From: Astrothelium macrocarpum
Taxonomy: Eukaryota > Ascomycota > Dothideomycetes > Trypetheliales > Trypetheliaceae
Assembly (NCBI GenBank): GCA_021030915.1
Contig: JAGEMR010000043.1
Span: 148,541-212,540 of the forward strand
Length of the DNA stretch: 64,000 nt
Direction: 5' to 3'
The notes under the pieces are model-generated. The model searched no databases. It saw only the letters and a list, made by a program, of their open reading frames with translations, and was not told where the DNA came from. This document shows, piece after piece, positions 1 through 10,045 of this stretch. Each line of letters begins with the position of its first letter. The stretch's first letter is position 1. Position numbers and translations under genes: made by a program.

Positions 1-3000
1 CTTTCCTTGTTCTAAGGCTTGGACTAGAATGCCGTCGATCCATTCGAATCGGGCCTTGTCTACGAAAGACGGAGCTTCTACCATACAGTCGAGCTGATCA
101 AGCATGTCGATCAACGGCTTGGGAAAGCCCGAGGCTTGCGCGGCCCGGATTATGCCTTTAAGCTGAGAGATCTTATCTCTATCCCAGATAGAAGATGAAG
201 TCTCATTCAAAATTTCGAGCGCGCGGACAATGGTAACATCGATCAGCCCATTTTCTTGCGTGCACAATTGCTGTGCAAGGAGTTTCCGAGCAAAGCTTTC
301 TATGGAAGAAGAAATTTTGTGCAAAGGACGGAACGGGTCAGCCTGTTCATAGGTACCTACCAAGTCCATGGAGTCGACGTCCGCATTCATTGAGAAGACA
401 AGGAGATCCGCACCTACGGAAGCTGCAAGTCGCTTCAGTATGCTTGTCTTACCTGATCCTGTAGAACCACTTAGAATGACGGGCCAGTTTTTCTGTACAC
501 ATATCATGAGCGACTCCATGATAGGTAAATGCGAAATCGGAAGGCCAGCTGGAGGATTATTCAGGTTCTTATCAACATGTGGTTCTCGGGAGATAAGGCC
601 TAACCCAACCTGATAGCTTTCCGGACCGAGATTATGATAATAGTTTGGAGTAGAAGCAGGATCAGGAAACCAGGAAGAGTAAATCTTGTGCACGGTAGCA
701 CGGTCGGAGACATTACGAAGTCGCAGCGTAAAGAGGGTATCAAGAAATTCGAAAGATCCACCAGCGCCCAGTAACTGTTCATTCGACGTGATCAAATTGA
801 GCCACCGTAGGGTATCTCGAAGATTAAATTCCCAAGGTCCTCCTTGGGTTCCAAAACGCCGCTGTTGTACAATTTGGGTATCAAGTTCATTAACAAACCC
901 GGAGACCCTCCTAAGGTCTCCATCCGAAATGCCAGGAAAAGCCTGTTTGCAAATAATCGTGAGATCTTCAAGTCTAAGGGTATCAGCATATACTACAGTA
1001 AAACGATTAACAAAAGAAGCAGGAAGGCCTTTGCGACCACCGCCTTGGTGATGTGGGTTCTGAGCGGCAAAGAGACGGAAATTTGGATGGCGGGTAAATG
1101 TTTGGTCGAGCTCAGCGATATAGACTTCTCCCCTATGGTCAAGGCAAGCATTGAGACCTTCGAGAACGGATTGCGAAGCGAGATTCATTTCGTCAAGCAA
1201 GACCCAATGTCCATGCTTCATGGCTCTCAAGAAAGGGGCGTCTCGCCAAGCAAACGTGCCAACATCAGCGCCCTCAGCTGGTGCATCGGAGCCAAAAAGA
1301 TCCATCAAATCTGTTTGCTCAGATAAGTTAATTCGCGTCAATCGTTCGCCAATGGACTTGGCCAAAGCGGTAACGAGAGTCGTTTTACCAACACCGGGGT
1401 TACCCTCAATAAGAATGGGCTTGTAAGATTGCATTGCACGAATTATGCGCATTGCATTTGTTTTCGTTGTGGGTGCTGAAAGTGCAAACTCAACATCAAT
1501 TTCAGGCTGCCCGGCCAATGGTGTAGAGAATTGGCCGATGTTCAGCTTGGAGTCTTTGAACACAACATGTATGTCCTCTTGGTAGAAGTTTGAAAGATCA
1601 GAGTCCAGGAGACGCCCAAGTTCATCCAGGCAAGTCCGCCTCTCAGATTCAAGGCTGCTAGAGCTAGTGGTCAGTAGTCCCGAAGGGTTGGCTCCTAACG
1701 TATCGATATACACCATCGCCGCGCCATGAACTATACCGAATACCGGGTCAGATGCGCCGACCAAGTTGACGAAATCAACCCAGGCCAGCATGTCCCGAAG
1801 TGAGATGGATGAAGTCACCGATGAGTTATATCTTGAACCGAACCACTCCGCAAATGCCACAAGTGCCGGAGCATGCATCTTCGCAGACGAAACGAGCTTT
1901 ACATTGACAATTTGAAGAACGTCTTCCATATCTGAGAGCGAGGGCACCCAAATCTCAGTGAACCGGTTCCGAAGAGCGGCCGAGAGCTCCCTCTTGCCGT
2001 AGTCACCACCAGGATTCATTGTAGCCATGAATTGAAATCCATCCAAACCAACAATCGATGAGTCATCTGATCCCTTCTCAGCCAGTAAGAGGGTCCTTTC
2101 CGGTTCCAGAACGCTATTCAGTCTTTCGAGGACAGCGTCGTCTGCCAGCGAAATCTCGTCTAGCAGAAAAAATTGGCCAGTCTTCATTGCTTCCACAAGA
2201 CTACCGTCAACCCACTCAAATAAAGCTTGGACTTTCCTGCGGCTATCGTAGATACGAGTTCGTAGCACTTTGTTGACGGCTTGATGGTCTCGCTTTGACA
2301 ATAAATCATCATAAGCCATCAAAATCTCATCGAGAGGTCTATTTTCGAGGCATCCCTGGTGACCCAAGGAACTGAGAGCCGCGTCCAAGTCATTGCGAAG
2401 CTGGTTCTCAAGACCAGCCCTGTTTCGCACAGGGCGCTGTGCTCCAATGAGATCTCCAGTTTCAGTATTCTGATGGGCATTGACGGTATATAAGCGCTTC
2501 CCAAATGCGTTGGCCAATATTTGGCAGACTGTAGTCTTACCACAACCAGTGTCGCCAATAAGAAGTACGGGCTCACTATTGCGAATAGCATGGGCCACTA
2601 GGACAAACAATCTTCTCATAGCCTTCGTCCAGACTACTGGAGAGCTTTTTTGATCAAACCGTTCTGTATATTGGCTGATCTCCGGTGAGCCTCCTGCGGC
2701 ATACAGCTGGTCCTCATTAATGGTAATCTTTGGTCCCCTTTTACTTATGACTTTCTCGATGACTTGTTTGACAGCCTCTCTTTCTTCTGGCTTTCTCACG
2801 CGCTCCGCCAGTAACATGAAACCTTGAGAAGCAAGCTCTGCACTTGTTGTTGGGTTCCGCAACGCCCATCGGAAGAGATCTCTTAATGTTGCAAAGCTCT
2901 TCGATTCAAACAGACGATTTTCTTGTCGAAGGAGAGAAAGCTCTTTGTATACATTGACAATATGAGCGCTCCAAGAAGGCGGTATCTGAGTCCGCCTTTG

Positions 3001-6000
3001 CAAAATCTCATTCAGTTCGTCAACAGGAATGTCGTCGAAATGCAATTCCAAGAACCGATTCCGAAACGCCCTGGAAAGTGCTTTACGGCCCCCATATAAG
3101 CCAGCCGGGTTTTGCGTGGCGAAAAGCATAAAGTCCTTGTGAGGACGAATGACTTCCTGTTTTTCTGGAATGAATAGCTCCCTGTTGTCATCTAGCAAAC
3201 GATTTAACGCCTCCAGAACATCGGTTGGTGCCAGATTGAGCTCATCGAGCACTACCCAATGTCCCTCACGCAATGCTCGCACTAGCACACCTTCTTGGAA
3301 CAGCAAGCGGCCATTTGCGTCGGACACATATGTTCCGAGATATTCCTGTAAATCGGTGTGCTCATGATTGTTGATACGGATGAATTTATTTCCAGATTTC
3401 TTGGCTAGATATTCAATCATGCTGGTTTTGCCGGAAGACGTTGGGCCTTGCAATAGAACGGGAAACCGACGCGTGAGGGTAGTCCGAATGAGATTATCGA
3501 GATTTTGTCGCACGAACGGTGTAACGATATAATGTTGCTGTGGTTCAATATCCTGATTTCCGCGTCGAAGCCAGTAAGAAGACTCCTGTACATAACTTGC
3601 ATCGTCTTGTGGTCGTCTGAGTGGCTTCCTCAACTCGGCCTTGATGTTGGCGTTCTTAGGGAATAATGCCTCAATAAATGGTCTGACTAGGACATTTGAT
3701 CCGTGGTCCAAGACGGTGCAGAAGCTCATATGAAACCCTTCGTACAGCGCACGATAGATGCCACAGAGGGGCGCAACATCACGAGCAAAGAGTAACGAAC
3801 GAGTAAGGCTTCTAAGACTATAATGTGGCTTCTCATTCGCTCCCTTTACTAGGCGACTCTCGTTGTTGAGCTGTTGGATCTTTTGATACAGTAAAGTAAC
3901 CTTGGCGCTAAGAGCAGCATCGACAGATGTATAAGGCTCCAAGTAAGCCTCAACAATAGCCTGCAAACTACTTTGGTCATTGTCTGGACTCTCAACAAAA
4001 AGTTCCGTGAAACGTGATCGGATTCCCGGGGGTAGGTCTTTCTTGCCAATATCAGTTGCCGGATTCATTGCCGCAAAAATACGGAATTCTGGGTGTGCTT
4101 CGACTCTTTCGGTATCTCCGGCTTCGCTGAGAGTAATGAACGGCGTCTCTCCTACACCACTGAGTAGGTCTGTCAGGGAGTCCAACGTGTCAGACGTGGC
4201 AAGATTGATTTCATCCAAAAGTATCCAGTCGCCGTTGCGGATGGCGTTGACAAGGTTACCCTCAACGAAAGAAAACGCAAAAGCATTAGAGCCAACGGCA
4301 ATTTGTTGTTCGAGCATCTTTAAATTTGCAGCAAATTGTCGCCATGGTGCAAGTGAATGCCTGGATATCCCAGGGTCATCTTCGAAAGTGGTGTCCACTT
4401 TTTGCTTCTTTTTGGGAGGTTCGGATTGTGTTGATAAGAGCGGCTGCTTCGTATGGGTCTCAACCATTCGCAAGGCCTCATTCCAAAGGGTGCATACACG
4501 GCTCCATTGCGCTTTTGCGATACACTTTGATAGGATTTCCAGGTATCTCTGGTTCTTCTTGAGCGAGAACATGGATCCAAACAGATCATCAAAGGAACCC
4601 TTCATCGGAATGATGAGACTTTGGACAGTCACAGGTTTATAGCCACCCAGTAAATCACCGCTCTCGCTTTGCTGGGAAAGGTTGAACGTTTGGAGCTTTC
4701 GACGAGTCCGATGTGCAAGGTGCTGTACCACGGTAGTTTTACCAATTCCCGTTTCCCCCACCAACAGCACTGGTTCTCTCTGCTGTATTGCTATTGCAAC
4801 TCGTTCGAGCAATCGCGCTGCATGTCCATTATTTGCAAACGGCACCTTGGTGAGGCCATCTGGATGATCTGAAATTATTCTGCGCTGTATGTCAGCCCTT
4901 CCAACTCGAAAAATCCTCTTCGATATAGCCTTAAGTGGCGGTGTTTGTCCCAGTAGATAATCTCGTCGTTGTATGTCAATATGTAGTTCTTCTGCGATGC
5001 TCGATATGATGAGGTTGCTTGCACTTCCAGTCTGAAAGCTTCCGGCGAAGCAGTCCACAGCCTCCAAAAAGATGTTGTCCAATTGGCCATCCGTGTAAGT
5101 ATCTCGTTTTTCAACAATCTTTGCCACTCTTCGGCACCACTTGTACAAGTCTCGTGGGCTTAATAACTTTAGCGTACCCGTCTTATTCTCGGACACAAAG
5201 GATGGACGACCAGTGATTTGCTGTAAGCGACCGTAAACAGCTATGATTCGCGACGAATACGGCTGTAAATTTGGAAATAGTGATAAAGCAATCTCTTGCA
5301 ATTCAGACAGCGAGGGTGAACTGATTAGCACATTTTGCCAGAAACGACTCCCAACGGCACTGATTCCTGTTCTTGGCTCTTGTCCTTCAACATTTAGCGA
5401 TGTGCGGATTGTGCTGAAGATTCGGAACCCCGTAGCAGCCTTTATGATTTCACCACGCGCAGGGATGAGAAGCTCTCGACGTTCGATCAAGGGAAGAAGT
5501 ACACTGATTATTTCATTCGGTGCACAGTCAATATCCTCAATGAGAATCCATCGCCCTTCTCTCACTGCTGTCGTCAACACCCCAGGCTTCCATGTAAAAG
5601 ATCCTGGTGTTGAGCCAGAGGCATACATCCCAATCAATGATTTTGCGTCGCTTTGCTCGTTGAGGTGCAGCGTGATCATTGATCGTGACTTGTTCAATTT
5701 TTTGGCTAGGTACTTGATGATGAGTGTCTTTCCAGAGCCCGAAAGGCCGCTTAATAGTATCGGGTTAATTCGCAGCAAACATTCTGCGGTATTTCTGACA
5801 TTTTGAGCAATGGTGTCAGTCATTATAAAATTTGAAGAATCGGCATAGTCTTCGTTGTCTTCACCGGATCTTGGTAGAAGCAATCCGACCACCTCAGCCG
5901 TAAGTGGTGATAAATCCGCACGAGTAACCGGCTTGGAAAGGGTCCTTCTTAACTCTTGAGACAAGTGTGCAATGTTGAGATCTTCCAAGGATTTGCTAAT

Positions 6001-6615
6001 GTCGGCATGTCGTTGCTCTTCCCAAAGACCGAAGAGCCGATAATTGATTCGTTTGCCTTCATAATCGCCGGGTATCGGCTCTTGTCGGAAATGCTTGATG
6101 ATTGCGGCTTCCATAGCAGCATCCGCAACATGCACGTAGAGACAGAGAGCTCTAATAGCTAAATATCGAACATGACGTGATGGATGCGCCAAGAATTCCT
6201 GAACTACGCTGGCACGAACGTATCGGCCAAATGAAGCATTGTCAAACAGCAAAAGGCGAAAAACACCGAGAAGGTACTCTTGGGCTTCGAATTCCGAGGT
6301 TGAAGTTGAGTACAGACTTTTCTGAGACTCAGGCCCTGACTGTTTGAAGAATGCCTCGGCGTGCTCAGCCAGATACGGTGCAAAAGACAGCACGCGACCA
6401 AAAGCGGCAACGATAGACCAGTGAAATGATGAGGAGCTCCATCGCGCGCAGATGTCAGGGAAGAGAGGTTTAAAGTGTGTAAAGAGAAGGTCGGTATGCT
6501 GAGGATTCAAAGCCGCTGCTGTAATAGTTTCAAGAAAATTGCTACTCTTTCGAATCTCATCACATAACTGTGGGGCAATGTGGAACAGATTGTCGAGACC
6601 TCTCGAACAATCCAT
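1..6615 (-). CDS. MDN1: Midasin, N-terminal 2205 residues (runs off left edge)
   Basis: Giant dynein-like AAA ATPase that removes assembly factors from pre-60S ribosomes in the nucleolus and nucleoplasm. One uninterrupted frame runs from the ATG at 6615 to base 1; every line I checked in this frame was free of stops, and no intron is needed. Six AAA modules are visible by their P-loops: GLSGSGKT (about residue 290), GETGIGKT (618), GPTSSGKT (1055), GDTGCGKT (1348), GNPGVGKT (1733) and GSTGSGKT (2048). Conserved blocks such as WVLLDEMNLASQSVLEGLN and ARFEWIDGILVQAL follow the P-loops, as in known midasins. The P-loop of AAA3 has Ser-Ser where the others have Gly, and no Gly directly before the Lys. 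Full midasin is close to 5000 residues, so the linker, the acidic region and the MIDAS domain lie outside the window. It is divergent from the bL12m gene. Confidence 0.97.
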   Translation of the reverse strand, partial: MDCSRGLDNLFHIAPQLCDEIRKSSNFLETITAAALNPQHTDLLFTHFKPLFPDICARWSSSSFHWSIVAAFGRVLSFAPYLAEHAEAFFKQSGPESQKSLYSTSTSEFEAQEYLLGVFRLLLFDNASFGRYVRASVVQEFLAHPSRHVRYLAIRALCLYVHVADAAMEAAIIKHFRQEPIPGDYEGKRINYRLFGLWEEQRHADISKSLEDLNIAHLSQELRRTLSKPVTRADLSPLTAEVVGLLLPRSGEDNEDYADSSNFIMTDTIAQNVRNTAECLLRINPILLSGLSGSGKTLIIKYLAKKLNKSRSMITLHLNEQSDAKSLIGMYASGSTPGSFTWKPGVLTTAVREGRWILIEDIDCAPNEIISVLLPLIERRELLIPARGEIIKAATGFRIFSTIRTSLNVEGQEPRTGISAVGSRFWQNVLISSPSLSELQEIALSLFPNLQPYSSRIIAVYGRLQQITGRPSFVSENKTGTLKLLSPRDLYKWCRRVAKIVEKRDTYTDGQLDNIFLEAVDCFAGSFQTGSASNLIISSIAEELHIDIQRRDYLLGQTPPLKAISKRIFRVGRADIQRRIISDHPDGLTKVPFANNGHAARLLERVAIAIQQREPVLLVGETGIGKTTVVQHLAHRTRRKLQTFNLSQQSESGDLLGGYKPVTVQSLIIPMKGSFDDLFGSMFSLKKNQRYLEILSKCIAKAQWSRVCTLWNEALRMVETHTKQPLLSTQSEPPKKKQKVDTTFEDDPGISRHSLAPWRQFAANLKMLEQQIAVGSNAFAFSFVEGNLVNAIRNGDWILLDEINLATSDTLDSLTDLLSGVGETPFITLSEAGDTERVEAHPEFRIFAAMNPATDIGKKDLPPGIRSRFTELFVESPDNDQSSLQAIVEAYLEPYTSVDAALSAKVTLLYQKIQQLNNESRLVKGANEKPHYSLRSLTRSLLFARDVAPLCGIYRALYEGFHMSFCTVLDHGSNVLVRPFIEALFPKNANIKAELRKPLRRPQDDASYVQESSYWLRRGNQDIEPQQHYIVTPFVRQNLDNLIRTTLTRRFPVLLQGPTSSGKTSMIEYLAKKSGNKFIRINNHEHTDLQEYLGTYVSDANGRLLFQEGVLVRALREGHWVVLDELNLAPTDVLEALNRLLDDNRELFIPEKQEVIRPHKDFMLFATQNPAGLYGGRKALSRAFRNRFLELHFDDIPVDELNEILQRRTQIPPSWSAHIVNVYKELSLLRQENRLFESKSFATLRDLFRWALRNPTTSAELASQGFMLLAERVRKPEEREAVKQVIEKVISKRGPKITINEDQLYAAGGSPEISQYTERFDQKSSPVVWTKAMRRLFVLVAHAIRNSEPVLLIGDTGCGKTTVCQILANAFGKRLYTVNAHQNTETGDLIGAQRPVRNRAGLENQLRNDLDAALSSLGHQGCLENRPLDEILMAYDDLLSKRDHQAVNKVLRTRIYDSRRKVQALFEWVDGSLVEAMKTGQFFLLDEISLADDAVLERLNSVLEPERTLLLAEKGSDDSSIVGLDGFQFMATMNPGGDYGKRELSAALRNRFTEIWVPSLSDMEDVLQIVNVKLVSSAKMHAPALVAFAEWFGSRYNSSVTSSISLRDMLAWVDFVNLVGASDPVFGIVHGAAMVYIDTLGANPSGLLTTSSSSLESERRTCLDELGRLLDSDLSNFYQEDIHVVFKDSKLNIGQFSTPLAGQPEIDVEFALSAPTTKTNAMRIIRAMQSYKPILIEGNPGVGKTTLVTALAKSIGERLTRINLSEQTDLMDLFGSDAPAEGADVGTFAWRDAPFLRAMKHGHWVLLDEMNLASQSVLEGLNACLDHRGEVYIAELDQTFTRHPNFRLFAAQNPHHQGGGRKGLPASFVNRFTVVYADTLRLEDLTIICKQAFPGISDGDLRRVSGFVNELDTQIVQQRRFGTQGGPWEFNLRDTLRWLNLITSNEQLLGAGGSFEFLDTLFTLRLRNVSDRATVHKIYSSWFPDPASTPNYYHNLGPESYQVGLGLISREPHVDKNLNNPPAGLPISHLPIMESLMICVQKNWPVILSGSTGSGKTSILKRLAASVGADLLVFSMNADVDSMDLVGTYEQADPFRPLHKISSSIESFARKLLAQQLCTQENGLIDVTIVRALEILNETSSSIWDRDKISQLKGIIRAAQASGFPKPLIDMLDQLDCMVEAPSFVDKARFEWIDGILVQALEQGK

Positions 6616-6793
6616 GTTATGTAGAAGGATTAATGATCCTCTGAGATGACAATGACCGCGTCAAAAAAAATTCTTGGGCTTCTGAGCCATTCTGGCTAAA
6701 CTTCGGGACTTTTCCGCTTCGCCGGATCATCTTTTGAGGAAAATCGTCCAAAGCAGCTCAAAAACTAGCCGAGTTCCTTTTACAGTATCGATC
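6616..6793. promoter_or_regulatory. Short divergent promoter MDN1 / mitochondrial bL12m
   Basis: Only 178 bases separate the two start codons, so both 5' UTRs and both core promoters must share this stretch. An A-run (about 6663-6670) lies centrally. No motif can be assigned with confidence. Pairing a cytosolic ribosome-assembly factor with a mitochondrial ribosomal protein suggests co-expression (inference). Confidence 0.5.
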
Positions 6794-7411
6794 ATGTCAC
6801 AGCCTTGTCGGAATGTCGTGAGACATTTCACTCAAGTTTCAAATCTACAGCGACCTTCGATCAGTCGGACTACAAGAACCATTATTTGCAAACACGCTAC
6901 CCAGCACCGATGGCAGTCTACCGAAGCCCAAGCTGCCAGCAACCCAAAGATCGCCGGAATCGTTGATCAAATAAGTCAATTGACCCTGCTAGAGACGGCT
7001 GATCTCGTATCTTCCCTCAAGGTGCGTTCAACCGTCGCTCAAAGATCATAACTCCCCTAAATTTCAACCCAGACCCGACTAAACATTCCTGATCTCCCTA
7101 TTGGCGGTTTTGCTGCACCACCACCTGGCACAGCGGGTCAAGCTGCTGCCGCAGCTCCCGCCGAAGAGGAGGAAGCAGCACCAGCCGCTCAAGAAAGGAC
7201 GCTCTTTAACCTCAAACTCCAATCCTTCGACGCCGCCGCAAAGCCCAAAATCATAAAAGAAGTCAAAAGTATGCTAGGGTTGAGCTTGGTAGACAGCAAG
7301 AAATTCGTAGAAAGCGCGCCCAAGATAATGAAGGAGGGTGTTCCAAAGGAGGAGGCAGAGAAAATAGTGGAAGCGATGAAGGCATTAGGTGCAGTCGCTA
7401 TAATGGAGTAG
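6794..7411 (+). CDS. MRPL12: Mitochondrial large-subunit ribosomal protein bL12m (L7/L12)
   Basis: Stalk protein of the mitochondrial ribosome that recruits translation factors. Exons 6794-7021 and 7073-7411; intron of 51 nt (gtgcgt..cccag). The product is 188 aa. The N-terminus is rich in Arg, Ser and Thr with few acidic residues, as in a matrix-targeting presequence. Then come the L12 dimerisation region (ISQLTLLETADLVSSLK), an Ala/Pro/Glu hinge, and the C-terminal globular domain with KPKIIKEVKSMLGLSLVDSK and VESAPKIMKEGVPKEEAEKI. An in-frame upstream ATG at 6734 would add 20 residues; 6794 is preferred because it gives a normal presequence. Confidence 0.93.
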
Positions 7412-7669
7412 GAAAGAAATCTGTATTATTGGCATGTGTGCGGCGTTCGACATTTGTACAGATATGGACAACGTTCAAGGTTTGTCGAATGTAAATATAT
7501 GTCCACTTTTCAGTTGCATTCATGCACCATGGAAGGAATCGCGCATGATCTAAACGCCATCCCATGCAAACCACGTGCTGGACCATGCCAAGCCTCCAGC
7601 AGATATTATCCATAATGTCCACCCAGCGCCTTGCAATGATAAATCCCCTACCGTCTAGAAACCCATCGC

Positions 7670-8519
7670 TCAAGTAGCCATCGCAATCTCAACTCTCTCT
7701 TCCCTCTCCTCTCCAGCTAACATCAAATCATCTTCTCCCACTTCACTCGTCTCTTCCCACAACCTCTCAAACTCCTCCTCCCCTTCCCCTCCAACCGCCC
7801 AGTACATCTCCCTCTGCCGTTTCCCTCGCTCACGATCCTCCTCAATTCTCTGCTCCGCCTGCCGCTTATCAATCCGCATCGTCCCATTCCTTCCATACGA
7901 GCCTCCACCCGGTCCAGCCCCCACCACTAATCCCCTCCCACTACCCAGACTCCCGACTCCCGTCGGTGCCCCAGGCGCATCCACCACGCCGTTCACCATC
8001 TCTACATCTGCACCGTCGTCGTCTTCTTTTTCGCCGAGCGGATCGCGGGAGTCTAAGCGCGCGCCCAAATCGGCAACAGCGGAGGCGGAGAGCACGTCCT
8101 TGGCTTGGAGCGAGGCAAGGACTTTGCGGGCGACTTTGACGTTGGCGGCACCAGAGCCGTCAGGGGGGGCGACGGCATCGACGATATGGGTTATGTCGCG
8201 CTGGATCATGGTGGTGAAGGTCGGGTGGGATTCGCGTTGGGAGAAGTCGCAAAGGTGCTCGATGAAGTACATGATGTTGGCGCGATTGTTCATGTTGTTC
8301 TGTGAGGGAAAGGTCAGTTGATGAGAGAGATTAACAATGAAGGAAGAAAGAAAGAAGACTCACTCTATCCAGTTGCTCCAATATGCACGAATGTAAATCT
8401 TCGTCCATATCACGGTATTTGAGAGCATAGTTGGCGGCTTTTTGGGCAGACGTAACGGAGGCATTGAGATGTTGAAGCTGGGTGGTGAAGCGCATACGAA
8501 CTTCGAATGGGTCTGCCAT
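7670..8519 (-). CDS. CTK3: CTD kinase subunit gamma (Ctk3)
   Basis: Third subunit of CTDK-I, which phosphorylates Ser2 of the RNA polymerase II CTD. Exons 8519-8364 and 8299-7670 with a 64-nt intron; 261 aa. The first ~130 residues match the Ctk3 CID-like helical domain: MADPFEVRMRFTTQLQHLNA, then ALKYRDMDEDLHSCILEQLD, then NNMNNRANIMYFIEHLCDFS after the splice. The middle is Gly/Pro-rich and low in complexity. The C-terminal ~60 residues are charged helix (RQAEQRIEEDRERGKRQREM) and carry the conserved Ctk3 end region with a Trp-rich helix. It is convergent with bL12m (258 bases between stops). Confidence 0.9.
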
Positions 8520-10045
8520 CTTCAGTCACAAAGGACAAAGGGGACGCGAGCTCCAAAGATCGCTATGTAACCATGAATATTGAGAGCGGAGCTCCAGGGT
8601 TTTGTGCAGGGTTTTGTGCAGAGGCAGTCCCACTATGTCCCACAGGCTTCTCTTTACCGCAAGTACCTAAGCACGAGTCTGAACTTCACCGGCATCTCAT
8701 TCGTTCAACATTATACGAAAATCCTTGTGTTCTATTGCGAAACGCAATAAACTTGATATATCTGTTTATTGTTAAATCCCTGTTTGTGCTCATGTTCCTA
8801 AGTTTAGTCCTCAATGGTTTCCCATATCCTACTGATGAGATCTTTTTCACAATAGAAAACCCCGCTATCCGACCGATTATGTTTACTCTACTTGATAAAA
8901 ATGAGCCACTCAACTGATGAATATTCTTCAATATTCCGGGGTAGAATAGCGTACTTTGGGTGGTAGGTTCACGACAAGACATCACAGATATCCCAGCACA
9001 TATTCGTTGCGGGCGTATACCTTCAGCGTCGTTTAATTCTGTATAGTCTAATATAAGTCTCTTCTCGATTTTCACCGTGGAACCAGCTGGATTTAGCTTA
9101 TATATTACAGCCGGGGTTGGTAACTCCCAGAATTGTATCAAATAGAGGGAATTAACTACGATGATGACCGTGGAGAGGACCTAGACGACGTGCATGAATC
9201 TTGGATGAAAGGTCTTCCTCACTATAACAATACTAAATTAGGAGCACTTGTCATAAACCCAAAAAGCCCAACCGAATGGCATTTCCGTGTGGGGAACCCT
9301 ACCTTAATCAGGAAGGGTCTGATCGTTTGTGCTCAAGATCGTAGATACCAACCAAGTAAAGACATCGTCTTACAAAGACGAGATGAATTCGACGGCAAAT
9401 TTCAACAAAGTCTCTTCATTCAGCACCGAGAACAAATCTGATCTGGTGAAAGCAGCTATCTCCATCATACGCTATCACTTTCGGTTTCTCAAAGTTTTCT
9501 GATGTCTCTCAAGAGCCTTTAATCCCTTGTCGACCAAGGGCGACATGAACAGGTACATACAAGCACCCAGATATCCACCCAGACCATCCACGCATCAAGC
9601 TGATGTTGCTCTCTCGTTCTGTCTTTCCATATTCTCGGTGACTTGCCTGCTATGGGCCTCGAGTTATCCATGTCAGCAAGAAGACCAGCTTGACACATCT
9701 TTCCAGGATACTCCAAAGGCCCTTTTCAAGCGGACGGTGTTTGGTTTTGAGCCAAAGCGGACAAAGCATTATGTTTTACTATTGGTCTAAACCGCATTAG
9801 ACGAGTGTACGCGATTGCTTAGAGCACGAGCTTGAGCTTTTGGATCCTGGCGAAAACTATCCCAAAATCCCACTGAGCTATTGTAAGCTGGGAAGGCGTA
9901 TGAAATGTGCAACGCCACACGTCCTGAAAATCACGGAGGGGCTTGATTTTATAACTGAGGAGGCCTCCAGCTCTCAAGTGACGATCCAGATTGTCCGAAA
10001 TCGCTGACGCCGAACCGTTGCTGTTTTTGCAGGAGGACGTTTATG
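8520..10045. other. Gap without a supported gene
   Basis: About 1.5 kb upstream of CTK3 and downstream of the membrane-protein gene. A short direct repeat of an 11-mer (gttttgtgcag) sits near 8600-8622. An ORF at about 9124-9441 (+) encodes a fairly protein-like stretch (ELYQIEGINYDDDRGEDLDD) but has no ATG, no recognised family and no splice partner. I treat it as a possible relic only. Confidence 0.4.

Noticed and set aside
9124..9441. Protein-like ORF (INYDDDRGEDLDDVHESWMK) in the gap upstream of CTK3
   Set aside because: No ATG, no acceptor that gives a sensible upstream exon, no recognised family; left as a possible relic.
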